From NCBI GenBank assembly GCA_017410365.1, contig JAFQQY010000009.1, positions 62,001 through 126,000 of the forward strand: DNA of 64,000 nucleotides, read 5' to 3'. The notes under the pieces are model-generated. The model worked only from the letters and a program-made list of their open reading frames with translations. It ran no database searches and was not told where the DNA came from. Positions within the stretch are counted from its first letter, which is position 1. Each line of letters starts with the position of its first letter. The position numbers and the translations under genes are program-made. Positions 61,338-64,000 of this stretch are shown here, one piece after another. The DNA comes from Prevotella sp. (GTDB lineage Bacteria > Bacteroidota > Bacteroidia > Bacteroidales > Bacteroidaceae).

Positions 61338-62147
61338 GTGTACTCGATTGTGGCAATCAGTAGGGCTGAACGGTTTTCGCCAAACTCAGTGGAAAAGGAT
61401 GCAGCCATACTTGAGAGTGTTGTTAAAGAGCTGAGAGACAAAGGCTGCGATGTTGCTTTAAAGAAAGAGACAGAACTTAAAGACAATGTCGGGGCTACTT
61501 TGTTTTTGTCGATGGGCAGACTGCCATCTACGCTTAGTTTGCTAAGCGAAAGGCAAGATAGCGGTGCTGCAGTTGTAAATAGTGCGGCATCGGTAGAGTT
61601 GTGCTGCAACAGGCGCAGACTGAACGATGTGCTGGCAGCGGCTGGAGTGCCACTCGCTCCAAGCGAAGGGAATCATGGCTATTGGCTAAAGCGTGCTGAC
61701 GGCGTAGCAGAAAGCAAGGCTGACGTGCAGTATGCCGCCAACAAGACAGAAGCAGAAGCAACAATGAAACGGATGCTCGCTCAAGGCATGGGAGATGTTA
61801 TTGCGTGTGCTCACGTTGAAGGCGACCTGCTGAAGTTTTACGGTGTGCGAGGCACTGGCTTTTTCCGCTACTACTATCCTGGTGATGACGGCGACTGGAA
61901 GTTTGACGACGAGGCACGCAATGGCATGCCACAACACTATGATTTTAACGACAAGGAACTGGCAGACACTGCCGACAGGGCTGCACAAGCAGTCGGACTG
62001 GATGTATATGGTGGCGACTGCATCGTAAGCAGCAATGGCAAAGTATGCATCATTGACCTGAATGACTGGCCCAGTTTCTCGCGTTGCAGAACTGAAGCTG
62101 CAAAGGCGATAGCCGAAAGAACATTACAAATTCTGAAAAAGAAATGA
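61338..62147 (+). CDS. ATP-grasp-like protein, GTG start
   Basis: A 269-residue protein with a predicted ATP-grasp fold: a small N-terminal domain (1-95), then the central YWLKRADGV strand (Lys near 117) and DLLKFYGVRGTGFF, and a C-terminal IIDLNDWPSFSRCRTEAA (the DxN metal-binding motif near 240). Such enzymes join a carboxylate to an amine or phosphate using ATP. The specific substrate is unknown. The only fitting start is GTG, as no ATG lies near. Its stop overlaps the HAD gene start (ATGA). Confidence 0.75.
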   Translation: MYSIVAISRAERFSPNSVEKDAAILESVVKELRDKGCDVALKKETELKDNVGATLFLSMGRLPSTLSLLSERQDSGAAVVNSAASVELCCNRRRLNDVLAAAGVPLAPSEGNHGYWLKRADGVAESKADVQYAANKTEAEATMKRMLAQGMGDVIACAHVEGDLLKFYGVRGTGFFRYYYPGDDGDWKFDDEARNGMPQHYDFNDKELADTADRAAQAVGLDVYGGDCIVSSNGKVCIIDLNDWPSFSRCRTEAAKAIAERTLQILKKK

Positions 62148-62848
62148 ATATTCCAACAGACATAAAGGGACTGATTTTCGACTATGGTGGAACGCTTGAT
62201 ACTGGCGGTTGCCATTGGGGAAAGATGATATGGCATGCCTACGAGCACTGCAAGGTGCCTGTAGACGAGACCCTTTTCCGAGATGCCTATGTGTTTGCAG
62301 AGCGCGAACTGGCACGGAATCCTATCATAAAGCCCGACTATACTTTCCACATGACTCTGGCTGCAAAGATACGCATAGAGATGGAATATATAGAGAGCAA
62401 ACAGGATGGGTTTGAGGCTTCACGCTGGACAGACGCTGTAGTTGAGCACCTCTATGCTGCGACAAAGGCAGAAACGCGACGTAGTCGTGAGGTACTGAAA
62501 ACACTCAAGGAGCAATACCCTATGGTGCTGGTAAGCAACTTCTACGGCAACATAGCCACAGTGCTGGCAGAATTTGGCCTAGACGGAATATTCCAGCACA
62601 TAGTAGAGTCTGCTGTTGTAGGTGTACGCAAGCCCGATCCGCGCATATTTACATTAGGTGTAGAAGCTTTAGGCATGCAGGCAAGCGAAGTCATTGTTGT
62701 TGGCGACAGTTACGACAAAGATATTGTAGCAGCCAAGAAAGCCGGATGCCATACCGTATGGATAAAAGGGGAAGGCTGGACAGACGATGAGCCTGACGGA
62801 GAAGCAGCAGACTGGGTAATTGGAAGGATTGAAGAATTGAAGAATTGA
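62144..62848 (+). CDS. HAD family hydrolase
   Basis: A 234-residue HAD-superfamily protein. Motif I is FDYGGTLD (nucleophile Asp13). The usual second Asp of DxD is Gly, as in some HAD subfamilies. VLVSNFYGN is motif II, VRKPDPRIF motif III, and VVGDSYDKDI motif IV. It probably removes phosphate from a small molecule. The last residues (RIEELKN) and the stop come from a GAATTGAA octamer array. It is coupled to the ATP-grasp gene by a 4-bp overlap and precedes the inositol-phosphate synthase gene by 89 bp. Confidence 0.85.
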   Translation: MNIPTDIKGLIFDYGGTLDTGGCHWGKMIWHAYEHCKVPVDETLFRDAYVFAERELARNPIIKPDYTFHMTLAAKIRIEMEYIESKQDGFEASRWTDAVVEHLYAATKAETRRSREVLKTLKEQYPMVLVSNFYGNIATVLAEFGLDGIFQHIVESAVVGVRKPDPRIFTLGVEALGMQASEVIVVGDSYDKDIVAAKKAGCHTVWIKGEGWTDDEPDGEAADWVIGRIEELKN

Positions 62849-62902
62849 AGGATTGAAGACTGCGAAGCTGATGAGCGAAGGCGAATAATTGAAAAATTGA
62901 AG
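62826..62902. repeat. GAATTGAA/GGATTGAA octamer array after the HAD gene
   Basis: Five tandem units at 62826-62864 include the HAD stop codon. A GAAGCTGATGAGCGAAGGCG spacer follows, then two more units near 62886-62902. The same unit occurs near 3340, 4780 and 12225. Confidence 0.8.
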
Positions 62903-62937
62903 AAAAAATAACATAACATATAAAAACTCAAGAAATA

Positions 62938-64000
62938 ATGAAACAGACTAATGTTAAGCCGGCTGACGGCAAGTTAGGTATTATGGTAGTTGGTTGTGGC
63001 GCTGTTTCCACAACATTCATGGTTGGTGTGCTCATGGCACGCCGTGGACTGACCAAGCCGGTCGGTTCTATGACCCAGTACGACAAGATCCGTGTTGGCA
63101 AGGGCGATGAAAAGAAGTATCTCAAATACGACGAGATTGTGCCTATCGCAAAACTCGACGACATCGTGTTCGGAACATGGGATGTTTATCCACAGAACGC
63201 CTTCCAGGCTGCTATGTATGCTGAGGTTCTGAAGGAGAAGGATATTCTGCCTGTAAAGGAAGAGTTGGAGCAGATTGTTCCTATGAAGGCTGCTTTCGAC
63301 AAGAACTACGCAAAGCGTCTTGACGGCGACAACGTGAAGGACTGCAAGGACCGTTGGGATATGATGGAGCAGATTCGTCAGGATATCCGCGACTTCAAGG
63401 CAAAGAACAACTGCAGCCGCGTGGTGGTTCTCTGGGCTGCTTCTACAGAAATATATGTACCTGTAAACATGGAGGTACACGGTACTCTCGAAGCTCTCGA
63501 GGCAGCAATGAAGGCTGACGACCGTGCAAACATCGCTCCGTCAATGTGCTACGCTTACGCAGCATTGGCAGAAGGTGCTCCATTCATCATGGGTGCTCCT
63601 AATACAACTGTTGACATCCCTGCAATGTGGGAGATGGCAGAGAAGACACAGATGCCTATCGCCGGTAAGGACTTCAAGACTGGCCAGACACTGGTGAAGA
63701 GCGGTTTCGCTCCAATCATCGGCACTCGCTGCCTTGGTCTGAGCGGATGGTTCTCTACAAATATCCTTGGCAACCGCGACGGTTTGGTGCTCGACGAACC
63801 TGCAAACTTCCGCACAAAGGAGGTGAGCAAGCTCTCTACACTTGAGACAATACTCAAACCAGAATTGCAGCCTGACCTCTACGGACATGGCAACGACGAG
63901 GATACTCAGTACTACCACAAGGTGCGCATCAACTATTATCCACCTCGCAACGACAACAAGGAAGGTTGGGACAACATCGACATCTTCGGTTGGATGGGTT
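62938..64000 (+). CDS. Inositol-3-phosphate synthase (partial, cut by window edge)
   Basis: The first 354 codons of an open frame with no stop before the window end. The NAD-binding Rossmann start is MVVGCGAVSTTFMVG (about 15-30), and the later segments APNTTVDIPAMWEMA, KDFKTGQTLVK and GWFSTNILGNRDG match myo-inositol-1-phosphate synthase, which converts glucose-6-phosphate to inositol-3-phosphate. In other Bacteroidales this gene starts a cluster for inositol-containing lipids. The remaining genes of such a cluster would lie to the right. The C-terminal part is missing only because of the edge. Confidence 0.92.
   Translation, partial: MKQTNVKPADGKLGIMVVGCGAVSTTFMVGVLMARRGLTKPVGSMTQYDKIRVGKGDEKKYLKYDEIVPIAKLDDIVFGTWDVYPQNAFQAAMYAEVLKEKDILPVKEELEQIVPMKAAFDKNYAKRLDGDNVKDCKDRWDMMEQIRQDIRDFKAKNNCSRVVVLWAASTEIYVPVNMEVHGTLEALEAAMKADDRANIAPSMCYAYAALAEGAPFIMGAPNTTVDIPAMWEMAEKTQMPIAGKDFKTGQTLVKSGFAPIIGTRCLGLSGWFSTNILGNRDGLVLDEPANFRTKEVSKLSTLETILKPELQPDLYGHGNDEDTQYYHKVRINYYPPRNDNKEGWDNIDIFGWMG

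Overview
The window looks like a chromosomal segment from a Bacteroidales bacterium, most likely Prevotella or a close relative. The evidence is the Bacteroidetes -7 promoter element TAnnTTTG in front of many genes, a DapL-type aminotransferase, a DUF2723 membrane protein, DUF5686 and PL9-type proteins, a PA14-containing GH31 enzyme, and the DUF3987/primase/DUF4248/HU/smalltalk cassette. No rRNA, tRNA, CRISPR array or complete insertion sequence was seen.

Layout. 1-4553 is a fairly GC-rich cassette on the plus strand: an unknown protein, a DUF3987-like protein, a CHC2/Toprim primase, DUF4248, an HU-like protein and a 38-residue smalltalk peptide. 5.0-9.0 kb holds an Lrp/AsnC regulator, a DapL-like aminotransferase whose PLP lysine reads as arginine, and glmS. 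9.0-13.6 kb holds a secreted GH31 alpha-xylosidase-like enzyme and a LacI regulator with an operator-like palindrome in its own promoter region. 13.6-21 kb holds a candidate small RNA, a thioesterase, an AT-rich lipoprotein/secreted pair, a DUF5686 outer-membrane protein, a CDP-alcohol phosphatidyltransferase and a nucleotidyltransferase. 21-26 kb holds a membrane TPR-HTH regulator, a small M50-like membrane protein, a carboxypeptidase-regulatory-like protein with a decayed partial copy downstream, a zinc-ribbon protein and a GNAT enzyme.

26.0-34.8 kb is an AT-rich block on the minus strand and the most unusual part. Five closely spaced genes encode a J-like/helical membrane protein, a membrane-anchored coiled-coil protein with a GrpE-like end, an Hsp70, a degenerate kinase fused to an AAA+ ATPase, and a TerB-like protein. 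A DnaB-type RecA ATPase follows. I read this as a self-contained Hsp70-centred system of unknown purpose, possibly stress response or biological conflict. Next to it are a candidate structured RNA of about 320 nt and an array of GTATA motifs about 11 bp apart.

35.8-64 kb is mainly housekeeping: mnmA, an SPFH protein, rsgA, frr, a PL9-like pectate lyase, a Fur-family regulator, queG, a polysaccharide deacetylase, the DUF2723 protein, purD, a K+/H+ antiporter, a DPP-IV-like peptidase, a THUMP methyltransferase, cysE, a histidine kinase, a PiT phosphate transporter, and an ATP-grasp/HAD/myo-inositol-phosphate synthase group cut by the right edge.

Throughout the first 40 kb, and again near 62.8 kb, there are families of degenerate 8-bp tandem repeats and GC-rich palindromes. 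They fill intercistronic gaps. They also lie in frame inside at least three genes, where they encode an identical 12-residue peptide in two unrelated proteins, and they supply the stop codons or C-termini of several others.
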